Shown: positions 1 to 7,208 of the stretch, in pieces
Position numbering within the stretch: position 1 is the stretch's first letter
Layout: every line of letters starts with the position of its first letter
Origin: JBILCM01 sp044353165
Lineage (GTDB): Bacteria; Bacillota; Bacilli; Paenibacillales; YIM-B00363
Length of the DNA stretch: 28,726 nt
Direction: 5' to 3'
Assembly (NCBI GenBank): GCA_044353165.1
Contig: JBILCM010000028.1
Span: 1-28,726, forward strand
Notes under the pieces: model-generated
The model's input: only the letters and a program-made list of their open reading frames with translations
Databases searched by the model: none
What the model was told of the DNA's origin: nothing
Program-made: the position numbers and the translations under genes

Positions 1-2
1 GG

Positions 3-716
3 CGCAATCTGCAAGGCATCCATCTCGCGATGGAGTTCCTGCACAAGAACACCAAGAGCTTGCTAGACTCTGAGCATGCCGATAGTCAGTATTTAAGCGC
101 GGAAGGCAAGCATGTGATTGTGATCGGTGGTGGTGACACAGGAACTGACTGTGTGGGCACTTCGATGCGCCACGGTTGCAAGACGGTCACACAGTTTGAA
201 ATTATGGCGAAACCACCTGAGCAACGTGCTGCGAACAATCCATGGCCAGAATGGCCGAAGGTCTACAAGATGGACTATGGCCAAGAAGAAGCAGCTGCGA
301 AGTTTGGCGGAGATCCTCGTCAATATCTCATTTCCACAAAGAAATTTGTCGGTGATGAGAATGGCCACGTGAAAGAACTCCACACGGTATTGATAGAATG
401 GAAGAAAGACGAGAACGGCCGTTTTGGACCTGTGGAAGTGCCTGGAAGCGAGAAAGTTTATCCAGCGGATCTTGTTCTTCTGGCCATGGGCTTCCTCGGA
501 CCTGAACCAACCGTGCTCGATCAGCTTGGCGTAGAACGTGACGAACGTTCGAATGCAAAAGCCGAATATGGGAAATTCGCAACGAACGTTCCAGGTGTAT
601 TTGCGGCAGGAGACATGCGTCGAGGTCAAAGCCTGGTTGTCTGGGCGATCAACGAAGGCCGTGAAGCTGCTCGTGAATGTGATCGTTGGTTGATGGGTTC
701 CACAAACTTGCCTTGA
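3..716 (+). CDS. gltD: Glutamate synthase small subunit (GltD), 3' part
   Basis: The gene enters from the left edge; 237 residues and the stop are visible. GltD passes electrons from NADPH through FAD and iron-sulfur clusters to the large GltB subunit, which makes glutamate from glutamine and 2-oxoglutarate. The visible part is the NAD(P)H/FAD module: a dinucleotide-binding loop VIGGGDTGTDC about 45 residues from the edge, and the C-terminal FAD motif GVFAAGDMRRGQSLVVWAI followed by NEGREAA, typical of GltD and related oxidoreductases. The N-terminal FeS-cluster half is outside the window. The frame is open to the edge, so the internal ATG at 30 is not the true start. It is probably preceded by gltB. 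Confidence 0.93.
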   Translation, partial: RNLQGIHLAMEFLHKNTKSLLDSEHADSQYLSAEGKHVIVIGGGDTGTDCVGTSMRHGCKTVTQFEIMAKPPEQRAANNPWPEWPKVYKMDYGQEEAAAKFGGDPRQYLISTKKFVGDENGHVKELHTVLIEWKKDENGRFGPVEVPGSEKVYPADLVLLAMGFLGPEPTVLDQLGVERDERSNAKAEYGKFATNVPGVFAAGDMRRGQSLVVWAINEGREAARECDRWLMGSTNLP

Positions 717-743
717 TTGTCAAAAAATAATCTACACATATAT

Positions 744-780
744 AAAGACACATCCTTCACAATGAAAAGGATGTGTCTTT
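744..780. terminator. Bidirectional terminator, gltD / msrAB
   Basis: A perfect 14-bp stem (744-757 with 767-780) and a 9-base loop sit between the convergent gltD and msrAB genes. The arms begin with AAA and end with TTT, so a U-tract follows the stem in both directions. Confidence 0.85.
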
Positions 781-791
781 GTGATATTGGG

Positions 792-1931
792 TCATGATTC
801 AAACAACTTCAAATATTCACCATATCCTTCTTGCTCCAACTTTTCCTTGGGGACAAACCGTAATGCTGCTGAATTCATGCAATATCGCAATCCCGTCGGA
901 TCCGGTCCATCCTCGAATACATGGCCAAGGTGCGAATCCGCATATTTGCTTCGCACCTCGATGCGTACCATGAACAGTTCATTGTCCTCTTCGTAGACGA
1001 TATTTTCCGGTTCCAGTGGTTGTGTGAAGCTCGGCCAACCTGTTCCCGAGTCGTATTTATCTTTGGAGCTGAATAAAGGTTCACCCGAGACGATATCCAC
1101 ATAAATGCCTTTACGTTTGTTGTCATTGTATTCATTCGCGAAAGCCGGTTCTGTACCATCGTTCTGTGTCACTTCCAACTGAATGGCTGACAATTGCTTA
1201 AGGCGAGTGGCTTTATCAAAGTTTTCATAACGTGACATCTGTTCATTCTTCAGATACTCACGTTCTTCTCCCCATGTGCGTTCTAAGAACTCATCTCGCC
1301 CCGACCCATCGCGATAATATTTGTAACGAATCGGGTTCTTCTTATAATAATCCTGATGATAGTCTTCTGCTTCATAGAACGTTCCTGCAGCCGTAATTTC
1401 TGTAACGAGTGACTTATCGAATCGTCCAGAATTCGCCAGCTTCGTCTTAGATTGCTCAGCAATTTGTCTTTGTTCCTCACTTAAATAGAAGATCCCCGAA
1501 CGATATTGATCGCCTCGGTCTACAAATTGTCCATCCGCATCTGTGGGATCAATCTGCCGCCAAAACACCTCTAACAATTCCTCATAGCTGACTTGTTCGG
1601 GATTGAATCGAATGCGTACCGCTTCGGTGTGGCCTGTAATTCCCGCGGATACCTGCTCATAGGTTGGATTTTCTGTCTCCCCCCCAATGTACCCCGATAC
1701 AGCGTCAAGAACGCCTGACAGTTTCTCGAACGGGGGTTCCATACACCAGAAACATCCGCCAGCAAGAATAGCTACGTCAAACTGACCATCCAAACTCTGG
1801 GCGATCACATCCTTCGTAGCACGGACTTCACTGTATTCTGCGGCTTGATTCTGTTGACGAAATACGAACAAACCTATAATAATGACGACAATAGCAACAA
1901 AAAGAAACAGAAATTTTTTCAATGAGAACAT
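792..1931 (-). CDS. msrAB: Membrane-anchored MsrA-MsrB fusion, peptide methionine sulfoxide reductase
   Basis: This 379-residue protein repairs both S- and R-methionine sulfoxide. Residues about 5-24 form one hydrophobic segment after a KK pair, so the catalytic part is probably anchored outside the membrane. The MsrA domain (about 50-205) has GGCFWC with catalytic Cys60. The MsrB domain (about 230-372) ends in RYCMNSAALRF with catalytic Cys351. Oddities: the MsrB domain has no zinc CxxC pairs, and the usual recycling Cys in the GWPSF region is Thr (SGTGWPSF), so this half has a single Cys. The ATG at 1931 is chosen because GGAGGTGA lies 5-7 bases upstream; a GTG at 1940 would overlap that site. 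It is a single gene convergent with gltD. Confidence 0.93.
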   Translation of the reverse strand: MFSLKKFLFLFVAIVVIIIGLFVFRQQNQAAEYSEVRATKDVIAQSLDGQFDVAILAGGCFWCMEPPFEKLSGVLDAVSGYIGGETENPTYEQVSAGITGHTEAVRIRFNPEQVSYEELLEVFWRQIDPTDADGQFVDRGDQYRSGIFYLSEEQRQIAEQSKTKLANSGRFDKSLVTEITAAGTFYEAEDYHQDYYKKNPIRYKYYRDGSGRDEFLERTWGEEREYLKNEQMSRYENFDKATRLKQLSAIQLEVTQNDGTEPAFANEYNDNKRKGIYVDIVSGEPLFSSKDKYDSGTGWPSFTQPLEPENIVYEEDNELFMVRIEVRSKYADSHLGHVFEDGPDPTGLRYCMNSAALRFVPKEKLEQEGYGEYLKLFES

Positions 1932-1961
1932 GAGCCTCACCTCCGATGGTTTCTGCTTCTA

Positions 1962-1967
1962 TTATAG
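1962..1967 (-). promoter_or_regulatory. Candidate -10 element of msrAB
   Basis: TATAAT on the minus strand lies about 30 bases before the msrAB start. The -35 region is poor (TCGTAT-like at about 17 bases), so this is only a candidate sigma-A promoter. Confidence 0.35.
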
Positions 1968-2016
1968 AGGATAGAGATATTCGAATACGAACCTACGCCC
2001 TACTTTTTTATAAAAA

Positions 2017-2400
2017 TTAACGACTTTTGTTGATAGCGCCCATGAGCCGTTCTTCAATCTCTTCGGCGATCGCCAGCAAGTTAGGATTATCTACCATTCC
2101 TACGAGTGCCGTTGGCTTTGGGAGACCGATATGCGTGTTCCCTGCTTCTTCATACACAACAATCTTGCATGGGAGAAAGTAGCCGATCAGCGAACTTTCC
2201 TGCAACACCCGCTTGGCTTCTACAGGATTACACACTTCAAGGATATGATACGTTTGATCGTAATCAACACCTTTCTCCCGCAACTTTTCCTTCAGATCCA
2301 GATGCCACAACACACCGAATTTTTCATCTTTCAAATGATCCTGCAAATCGGCAATGGCTTGCACTGCAGATTTTGCAGTCTTTACCGTATAGTGAAACAT
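2017..2400 (-). CDS. DUF302 family protein
   Basis: A 127-residue soluble protein of the DUF302 family. Characteristic segments are VCNP in the middle and LPCKIVVYEEAG followed by an IGLPKP-type stretch. The biochemical function of the family is not established, but it often sits beside rhodanese, DsrE and other sulfur or redox genes, as here. It carries two cysteines in these conserved segments. The ATG at 2400 is used; an AAGGGG stretch lies about 11 bases upstream. The frame stays open further upstream across the rhodanese gene, but that is overlap. It is the last gene of the sulfur island, 37 bases after the rhodanese gene. Confidence 0.82.
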   Translation of the reverse strand: MFHYTVKTAKSAVQAIADLQDHLKDEKFGVLWHLDLKEKLREKGVDYDQTYHILEVCNPVEAKRVLQESSLIGYFLPCKIVVYEEAGNTHIGLPKPTALVGMVDNPNLLAIAEEIEERLMGAINKSR

Positions 2401-2437
2401 GAGCCGTTCATCCCCTTCACAGATCAATGACAGATTG

Positions 2438-2824
2438 TTACTTGGTGAGTTTCCCGCGCCAAGCCATAATTCCGCCCCTAAGATGCGATAACTTCTGATG
2501 ACCTTGACGACTGAGCAGTTTCGCGGCGTTCTTGCTTCGCATCCCACTGCGACAGAATAAATAAACTTCCCGATCTTTAGGTATTTCATGTAGACGCCCA
2601 GATAGTTGCGAAAGCGGAATGTTCTTGGCCTTGGCAATAGAACCGCCTTGAAATTCATGAGGCTCTCGGACATCAATCAATAACGCATCATGGTTACGTT
2701 GGAAAGCGTTACGAAACTCATCCTCTGACAAAGTTTGTAATCCTTTCACAGGTGCAAACCGTGTGTAGATAAAGAAAGCCAACAAAATAAATATACCAAT
2801 ATTTATGACTAACGATGCGTCCAT
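2438..2824 (-). CDS. Membrane-anchored single-domain rhodanese
   Basis: A 128-residue sulfurtransferase. Residues about 5-22 are a hydrophobic membrane segment, followed by a rhodanese domain (about 32-125). DVREPHEF is the conserved entry motif, and CRSGMRS is the active-site loop whose Cys carries the persulfide. GGIMAW near the end is typical of the fold. It probably moves sulfane sulfur at the inner face of the membrane. The ATG at 2824 has GGAGG 9 bases upstream. It follows the CstR-type repressor by 16 bases and is probably co-transcribed with it. Confidence 0.9.
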   Translation of the reverse strand: MDASLVINIGIFILLAFFIYTRFAPVKGLQTLSEDEFRNAFQRNHDALLIDVREPHEFQGGSIAKAKNIPLSQLSGRLHEIPKDREVYLFCRSGMRSKNAAKLLSRQGHQKLSHLRGGIMAWRGKLTK

Positions 2825-2840
2825 ATGAACGTTCCTCCAT

Positions 2841-3101
2841 TCATCGGCTTTTCATCAGCAATTCGACAGCCTCATGAACGAGCTTCTTACTGTCCTTGCC
2901 TTCTTTTACTTCATCCATGATGCATTTCTCCAAATTCATGGCCACAATATAAGTCAATGCTTTATCAGTCGCGTTGCGGATCGCGGACAACTGGGCTGCA
3001 ACTTCTTTGCAGTCCTTGTCCTCTTCCATCATCCGCATGACGCCGCGAATCTGACCTTCAATACGCTTTAACCTGCGGAGAACATCCTCATCGTATTTCA
3101 T
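2841..3101 (-). CDS. cstR: CstR-type persulfide-sensing repressor (CsoR family)
   Basis: An 86-residue all-helical DNA-binding repressor. The family signature RRLKRIEGQIRGV is near the N-terminus. Thiol residues are Cys31 (DKDC) and Cys60 (LEKC). In copper-sensing CsoR a His lies four residues before the second Cys; here that place is Asn56, matching CstR of Staphylococcus aureus, which senses persulfides by linking Cys31 and Cys60. That pattern and the surrounding rhodanese, DsrE and TauE genes argue for CstR rather than a copper, nickel or formaldehyde sensor. B. subtilis YrkD is a comparable protein next to similar genes. GGAGGG lies 6 bases before the ATG. Its likely operator is at 7092-7107. 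Confidence 0.87.
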   Translation of the reverse strand: MKYDEDVLRRLKRIEGQIRGVMRMMEEDKDCKEVAAQLSAIRNATDKALTYIVAMNLEKCIMDEVKEGKDSKKLVHEAVELLMKSR

Positions 3102-3117
3102 CGAAGTCCCTCCCGGA

Positions 3118-3603
3118 TCAAATAAACAGATTCACCTTCGCATTCGTAGCATCTCCCAAATAAGCGCCAACCCCTGCATACTCTAATCCATCGATCAGCT
3201 CTTCCTTATGCAAGCCGAGCAAATCCATCGTCATGGTGCATGCTACCAACTTCACACCTTGTTCTTGGGCAAGCTCGATGAGTTGCGGCAAAGTCAACAC
3301 ATTGTGCTTCTTCATCACATGCTTGATCATCTCAGGCCCTGCGCCTGCGAAGTTCATGCGGGAAAGCCCTAGTTTGTTGGCACCGCGCGGCATCATCCAA
3401 CCAAACATGCGCTCCAACAGCCCTTTATTCGTTTTGACAACCTCATCCTTGCGCAACGTGTTGAGGCCCCAGAACGTGAAGAAGATGGTTACATCATGGT
3501 CATACGCAGCTGCCCCATTGGCTATAATGAACGCCGCGATCGCTTTATCCAAATTTCCACTAAACAAGACGATCGTTGTTTTTTCTTTTTCCAAATCCGT
3601 CAC
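3118..3603 (-). CDS. DsrE/DsrF-like sulfur-carrier protein (YrkE type)
   Basis: A 161-residue protein of the DsrE2 group. It starts with a TIVLFSGNLDKAIAAFIIANG strand-helix unit and contains the family stretch FFTFWGLN. VACTMTMDLLG holds the Cys expected to carry sulfur. DsrE2 proteins pass sulfane sulfur between rhodaneses and TusA, both encoded in this island; B. subtilis YrkE is similar. The start is uncertain: GTG at 3603 has AAGGAG only 2 bases away, while the in-frame TTG at 3594 has better spacing of about 11 bases. It lies 16 bases before the cstR-like gene and is separated from the other sulfur genes by an opposite-strand small ORF. Confidence 0.88.
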   Translation of the reverse strand: MTDLEKEKTTIVLFSGNLDKAIAAFIIANGAAAYDHDVTIFFTFWGLNTLRKDEVVKTNKGLLERMFGWMMPRGANKLGLSRMNFAGAGPEMIKHVMKKHNVLTLPQLIELAQEQGVKLVACTMTMDLLGLHKEELIDGLEYAGVGAYLGDATNAKVNLFI

Positions 3604-3687
3604 GACTCCTTCTCAGTGTACTGTACGAAACGAAACATTTGGTGTATACTAAAACCAAGTATATTCATAGGAATTAGGTGATTAATC

Positions 3688-3858
3688 ATGGTTCGATTGT
3701 TGCAACGCATATTTTCGAATCGTTGCCCCTACTGTCAAGTCAGCTTGAGGATTGAAAACAACCCGCTAAGTTATAGCAAAATGTGTCCGCAAGGTCACTA
3801 TAAGGTCGAAACCCTCCCGCTGTTTGAAGTGAATATTATTTATGATCGTGCCAACTGA
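3688..3858 (+). CDS. Small zinc-ribbon-like protein, 56 residues
   Basis: A short ORF of unknown function on the strand opposite to the sulfur genes. The ATG at 3688 has TAGGTGAT about 6 bases upstream. The product begins MVRLLQRIFSNRCPYC and has four possible zinc ligands arranged C-x2-C-x16-C-x3-H (RCPYC then MCPQGH), which resembles a treble-clef or zinc-ribbon fold. It ends 2 bases before the convergent end of the rhodanese-MBL gene and starts 84 bases from the divergent dsrE start. A TATACT at 3645-3650 could be its -10, with no good -35. The Cys/His pattern and ribosome site support a real gene, but no homologue is recognised. Confidence 0.6.
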   Translation: MVRLLQRIFSNRCPYCQVSLRIENNPLSYSKMCPQGHYKVETLPLFEVNIIYDRAN

Positions 3859-3860
3859 GT

Positions 3861-5009
3861 CTATTTGTCATGCACCGCGCACCGATTCGGTCCAATTTCC
3901 ATCTCACGCTGTTCTTCCACCGTCGGTTGAATACGCCCCATATTCGTTTGGCGAATTTCTTGATAACTGTTCGGCTGGGGTGGAAGTTCTTGCGTGACTT
4001 TGTTGCGGAATTGCATTTCATCGTGAATCTGTAAACCGGGATTTACATCGTACAAATCACCTAATTTGGCAGCGACTTTGCCGCCTTCTCCCATCTCTGT
4101 CCATTGGCCAAAATGAGCCGGCAATACGATTAATTCTCTCGACAACTCCTTATAGCGATGGTATAACGTATGTCGCAAATCACTGACCCAATCCTCCGCC
4201 TTACCGGCCAGATCTGGACGTCCAATCGAAGCAATGAACAGAATATCGCCTGTTAATAAATATTGATCATCTACGATGAACGATGTGCTTCCGATCGTAT
4301 GGCCTGGGGAATAAATCGGCTGGATTTGAATTAACGTCGTTCCAACATGAAACTCCTGACCTTCTTCGAGCTTTTCATAGGAAAATACGACTTCTTCCGC
4401 ATCCTTAGGCGGCAACCAGTACGTGGCGCCCACGCGCTCCGCGAGCAATCGTCCACCCGAGATATGATCCGCATGCAGATGGGTATCGAATGTGTACTTG
4501 ATGTTGAATTGGTGTTCCGCGGCAAATTGTTCATACACATCCGTCATTCGAAGTGTATCAACCACAGCGGCTTCTCCGTCGGAGACGATCATATAGGAGA
4601 GACACCCTTTGCCGATTCGCACGAATTGATAGATAGCGCCGCCGTCTTTCAATGAACCGACTTTGACAGGCTCCAAATATTCACTCCAAGCTTTCATCCC
4701 GCCGACCAAATAAGAAACCAGTTGAAATCCAGCTTCCATAAGTTGTTCAGCAACGAATTGGGAGGATCCTTCTTTCGCACACACGACCAGCACTTGCTCA
4801 TCTTTAGGCAATTGCTCCACAACGGCCTCAACCCCATCTAACAGGTCAAAATACGGCTTGTTGATGACTTGAATCTGTTCGCCTTCAATTTTCCAATCCT
4901 GAAAATCTGTTTCATTGCGGACGTCCAGGATGAACAACTTGTGTTTATGAATGACGAACCTCGCCAATTCTTGCGCGGTCATCGGCCGAATCTGAGTTCC
5001 AATCGTCAT
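3861..5009 (-). CDS. Rhodanese-metallo-beta-lactamase fusion, persulfide dioxygenase type (YrkH/CstB-like)
   Basis: A 382-residue two-domain enzyme. The N-terminal rhodanese domain (about 1-112) has ILDVRNETDF and the Cys77 loop VVCAKEGSS. The metallo-beta-lactamase domain (about 120-340) has THLHADH (His177, His179, Asp181, His182), SPGHTIGS (His237), LTGDILF (Asp255) and a late PAHFG His. This is the mononuclear-iron persulfide dioxygenase pattern, which oxidises low-molecular-weight persulfides to sulfite or thiosulfate. The rhodanese is N-terminal as in YrkH, whereas in staphylococcal CstB the clear rhodanese is C-terminal. The ATG at 5009 shares one base with the previous stop (TAATG), with AAGGAGGC about 9 bases upstream, so the two genes are translationally coupled. 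Confidence 0.88.
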   Translation of the reverse strand: MTIGTQIRPMTAQELARFVIHKHKLFILDVRNETDFQDWKIEGEQIQVINKPYFDLLDGVEAVVEQLPKDEQVLVVCAKEGSSQFVAEQLMEAGFQLVSYLVGGMKAWSEYLEPVKVGSLKDGGAIYQFVRIGKGCLSYMIVSDGEAAVVDTLRMTDVYEQFAAEHQFNIKYTFDTHLHADHISGGRLLAERVGATYWLPPKDAEEVVFSYEKLEEGQEFHVGTTLIQIQPIYSPGHTIGSTSFIVDDQYLLTGDILFIASIGRPDLAGKAEDWVSDLRHTLYHRYKELSRELIVLPAHFGQWTEMGEGGKVAAKLGDLYDVNPGLQIHDEMQFRNKVTQELPPQPNSYQEIRQTNMGRIQPTVEEQREMEIGPNRCAVHDK

Positions 5010-5596
5010 TACTGAGCGCCTCCTTCTGTTGCTCCATTCCAACCCGACATCCCGGGTACTACGTTGTAGACATTCGAAAAACCATGTTCTGCAAGCTGTA
5101 AACATGCCATATCACTACGGTTCCCCGTGCGGCAGATCACATACAAGGCTTGCTCTTTGGCTAGCTCGTTCATACGTCGTTCCAAATCACCTAATGGAAT
5201 CGAGATAGCGCCAGGAACGCGGTGAAAAGCATATTCTGCAGGCTCACGCACATCAAGCACGATTACTTGTTCTTCCGCGCTGAGTTTCGCTTGCAACTCC
5301 TCGTTGCTCACGATTTGTGGGAACTTCGCGGCTTCCTTGACTTCATTCGGGTTCGCTTTGCGCACATAATGGTGCATCACGTTACCTTCATAAATTGTAC
5401 CCAAGTATTGATTTCCCGTGTTTTTGGCCCAACTTTGTAAATCTGCGAGTGATCCCTTATCCGTCGCTTGCATCTTGATCACTTGACCCGACTGCAGCTG
5501 GTCCATCGCTTTCTTTGTTTTTACCAGTGGCATCGGGCAAGCTAGCCCTACGCAATCTAGTGTGATGTCCGCTTGAATATTTACGTTGGTTGTCAT
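5009..5596 (-). CDS. TusA-rhodanese fusion sulfurtransferase (YrkF/CstA-like)
   Basis: A 195-residue sulfur relay protein. The N-terminal TusA/SirA domain (about 8-80) has LDCVGLACPMPLVK, with Cys20 in the CPxP motif as sulfur acceptor. The C-terminal rhodanese domain (about 92-188) has VLDVREPAEY and the active loop CRTGNRSD. B. subtilis YrkF has the same layout; staphylococcal CstA is related but carries an extra DsrE-type domain. It probably passes persulfide sulfur to or from the dioxygenase encoded just downstream, with which it overlaps by one base. GGAGGAAT lies before the ATG. Confidence 0.9.
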   Translation of the reverse strand: MTTNVNIQADITLDCVGLACPMPLVKTKKAMDQLQSGQVIKMQATDKGSLADLQSWAKNTGNQYLGTIYEGNVMHHYVRKANPNEVKEAAKFPQIVSNEELQAKLSAEEQVIVLDVREPAEYAFHRVPGAISIPLGDLERRMNELAKEQALYVICRTGNRSDMACLQLAEHGFSNVYNVVPGMSGWNGATEGGAQ

Positions 5597-5618
5597 GGGT
5601 TCATTCCTCCAAGTATGA

Positions 5619-5933
5619 TTAATAATCGATGTCTCCGGGCCATTCCAACATGCCGCCCGTCATATTTATTACCTTATAACCTAGCGACTCCAAATATTCA
5701 CAGGCGATTCCGCTGCGGTTTCCGCTGCGGCATACCATAATGGTCTCTTGTTGTTTGTTCAATTCGTTATGCCGCTGCATTAATGATCCCAAGGGGATAT
5801 GTCTAGCACCTGAAATATGACCCGATGCCCACTCATCAGCTTCTCGAACATCCACAATTTCCAGAACTTCACCTTTACTTAATCGGTCATTGACCTCCTG
5901 AGGTCGGATTGCACTCGAAAATTTACCTGCCAC
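5619..5933 (-). CDS. Single-domain rhodanese
   Basis: A soluble 104-residue rhodanese. EIVDVREADEW is the entry motif, CRSGNRSG the active-site loop, and GGMLEWPGD the C-terminal signature. It takes and donates sulfane sulfur. The start is judged from the ribosome site: AAGGAG (5947-5942) lies 8 bases from the GTG at 5933, while the longer frame's GTG at 5942 would be buried in that site. The site overlaps the stop of the tauE-type gene, so the two are coupled. It is followed 22 bases later by the TusA-rhodanese gene. Confidence 0.87.
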   Translation of the reverse strand: MAGKFSSAIRPQEVNDRLSKGEVLEIVDVREADEWASGHISGARHIPLGSLMQRHNELNKQQETIMVCRSGNRSGIACEYLESLGYKVINMTGGMLEWPGDIDY

Positions 5934-5945
5934 AATATACACTCC

Positions 5946-6734
5946 TTATGTTAACAAGATATCAAACCAAATTTTAATGACCGTCGCTGTGATGAGTACG
6001 GCCAACACCCCTTGCAACACTTTCACATTCATGCGTTGCCCAATTTTAGCGCCGAGCGGAGAAGCAATAATACTTGCAACGACCATCACTACAGATGGAA
6101 CAAGCAACATATGCCCACCCATCACTTTACCGGTAGCTGAGCCGATGGAGGAGATGAATGTAATTGCAAGGGACGATGCAATAGCAACCCGCGTTGGAAT
6201 TTTCAACACGACCAGCATGATCGGTACGGTAATGAATGCTCCTGCTGCGCCAACAATTCCGGAGAGCATTCCTACAACAGATGCTGTAATCGCTGCGGTA
6301 GGTACCGAGAATTGCAATTGGGATATATCTGATCCTTCTACAGCCCGCTTGGGGAGGAACATCATCACAGCAGCTGCCAATGCCATGACAGCATACGTCA
6401 GATTGATGGCCTCATCAGGTAAAAACTTCGAACCGTACCCACCAATGAAACTGCCAATCACGATCGGCACACCCATCGCAATGACCAACTTCCGGTTGAT
6501 AAAACCGCCTGCGCGATAAGCGAACATCCCCGCTAACGCTGCGAAGAATACTTGGATCGCACTAACCGCGGATACTTCTTGCGCCGTCAGCGCCACAAAT
6601 CCCATCGCTGGAGGGATGTAAAGCAACATCGGATATTTAATTATAGAACCGCCAATGCCTACCATTCCCGAGATGAACGACCCGACAAACCCGATGAAAA
6701 ATAATACGAGAAGCCAACCTATCTCCAGTTCCAT
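5946..6734 (-). CDS. TauE/SafE family sulfite or sulfonate exporter (YrkJ-like)
   Basis: A 262-residue polytopic membrane protein with about seven or eight hydrophobic segments. The duplicated TauE signature is visible: GMVGIGGSIIKYPML near residue 24 and the second half GIVGAAGAFITVPIML near 160. In cst/yrk-type operons this exporter is thought to remove sulfite made by the persulfide dioxygenase, which fits this context. It starts 10 bases after the thioredoxin stop with only a weak ribosome site, so it may rely on coupling. The substrate is inferred from the neighbourhood. Confidence 0.85.
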   Translation of the reverse strand: MELEIGWLLVLFFIGFVGSFISGMVGIGGSIIKYPMLLYIPPAMGFVALTAQEVSAVSAIQVFFAALAGMFAYRAGGFINRKLVIAMGVPIVIGSFIGGYGSKFLPDEAINLTYAVMALAAAVMMFLPKRAVEGSDISQLQFSVPTAAITASVVGMLSGIVGAAGAFITVPIMLVVLKIPTRVAIASSLAITFISSIGSATGKVMGGHMLLVPSVVMVVASIIASPLGAKIGQRMNVKVLQGVLAVLITATVIKIWFDILLT

Positions 6735-6744
6735 AGGTCACGCA

Positions 6745-7065
6745 TTACCCTGCATGTTGCATGATCGCTGCTCGAAGCTTCTGGATCGGTTGCACACCCA
6801 CGAAAGTTTCAACTTCACGGCCATTATGAAACAATTTGAGTGTTGGTATACCTTGAATTCGGTATTTTGCTGCTCCCATCGGATTCTCATCGACATTCAG
6901 CTTGGCGATGACCGCCTTCTCCCCCAATTCACCCGCTAATTGATCGAGAACCGGCGCAATCATGCGGCAAGGTCCACACCACGGTGCCCAGAAATCGACC
7001 AACACGATTGAATTGCTGCGAATGACTTGCTCCATGGTGTTGTCAGTGATTTTCATTGTTGCCAT
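6745..7065 (-). CDS. trxA: Thioredoxin
   Basis: A 106-residue classical thioredoxin with the WAPWCGPCR active site, the cis-proline segment GIPTLKLF, and VDENP. It reduces protein disulfides and can release persulfide sulfur from rhodaneses and oxidised CstR-type regulators. The ATG at 7065 is chosen because GGAGGG lies 6 bases upstream; the open frame upstream runs through the promoter and operator. It is the first gene of the sulfur operon, right behind the CstR-type operator. That suggests a dedicated, sulfur-induced thioredoxin rather than the housekeeping copy, although that assignment is inference. Confidence 0.92.
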   Translation of the reverse strand: MATMKITDNTMEQVIRSNSIVLVDFWAPWCGPCRMIAPVLDQLAGELGEKAVIAKLNVDENPMGAAKYRIQGIPTLKLFHNGREVETFVGVQPIQKLRAAIMQHAG

Positions 7066-7091
7066 TGGAATCCCTCCATTTTTTATTACGT

Positions 7092-7107
7092 ATACCCCTA
7101 TGGGTAT
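7092..7107. promoter_or_regulatory. CsoR/CstR-type operator
   Basis: ATACCCCTATGGGTAT is a perfect 6-bp inverted repeat (ATACCC / GGGTAT) around a 4-base centre. It matches the G/C-tract operators of the CsoR-CstR family. It begins two bases after the -10 and covers the predicted transcription start, so a bound repressor would block the promoter. The CstR-type gene at 2841-3101 is the obvious candidate ligand. Confidence 0.8.
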
Positions 7108-7108
7108 T

Positions 7109-7137
7109 ATATTAGCGCACATTTATCCTTGTGTCAA
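7109..7137 (-). promoter_or_regulatory. Sigma-A promoter of the sulfur operon
   Basis: On the minus strand a perfect TTGACA -35 (7137-7132) is followed after exactly 17 bases by TAATAT as -10 (7114-7109). Transcription would start near 7102, inside the operator. Confidence 0.82.
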
Positions 7138-7208
7138 CACCTCATGATTATTGTTTGATTGGATTATACTAAGACAAATTCACATATGTCTGAATACAAG
7201 GAGTCCAG

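Noticed and set aside
93..629. 178-codon minus-strand open frame
   Set aside because: Antisense to gltD, which has clear flavoprotein motifs.
2401..2676. N-terminal extension of the DUF302 gene across the rhodanese gene
   Set aside because: The extension does not resemble DUF302 and overlaps the rhodanese in another frame. DUF302 homology begins at the ATG at 2400.
5977..6519. 180-codon plus-strand open frame
   Set aside because: Antisense to the TauE-type exporter. Its Thr/Pro/Met-rich product mirrors hydrophobic membrane codons.
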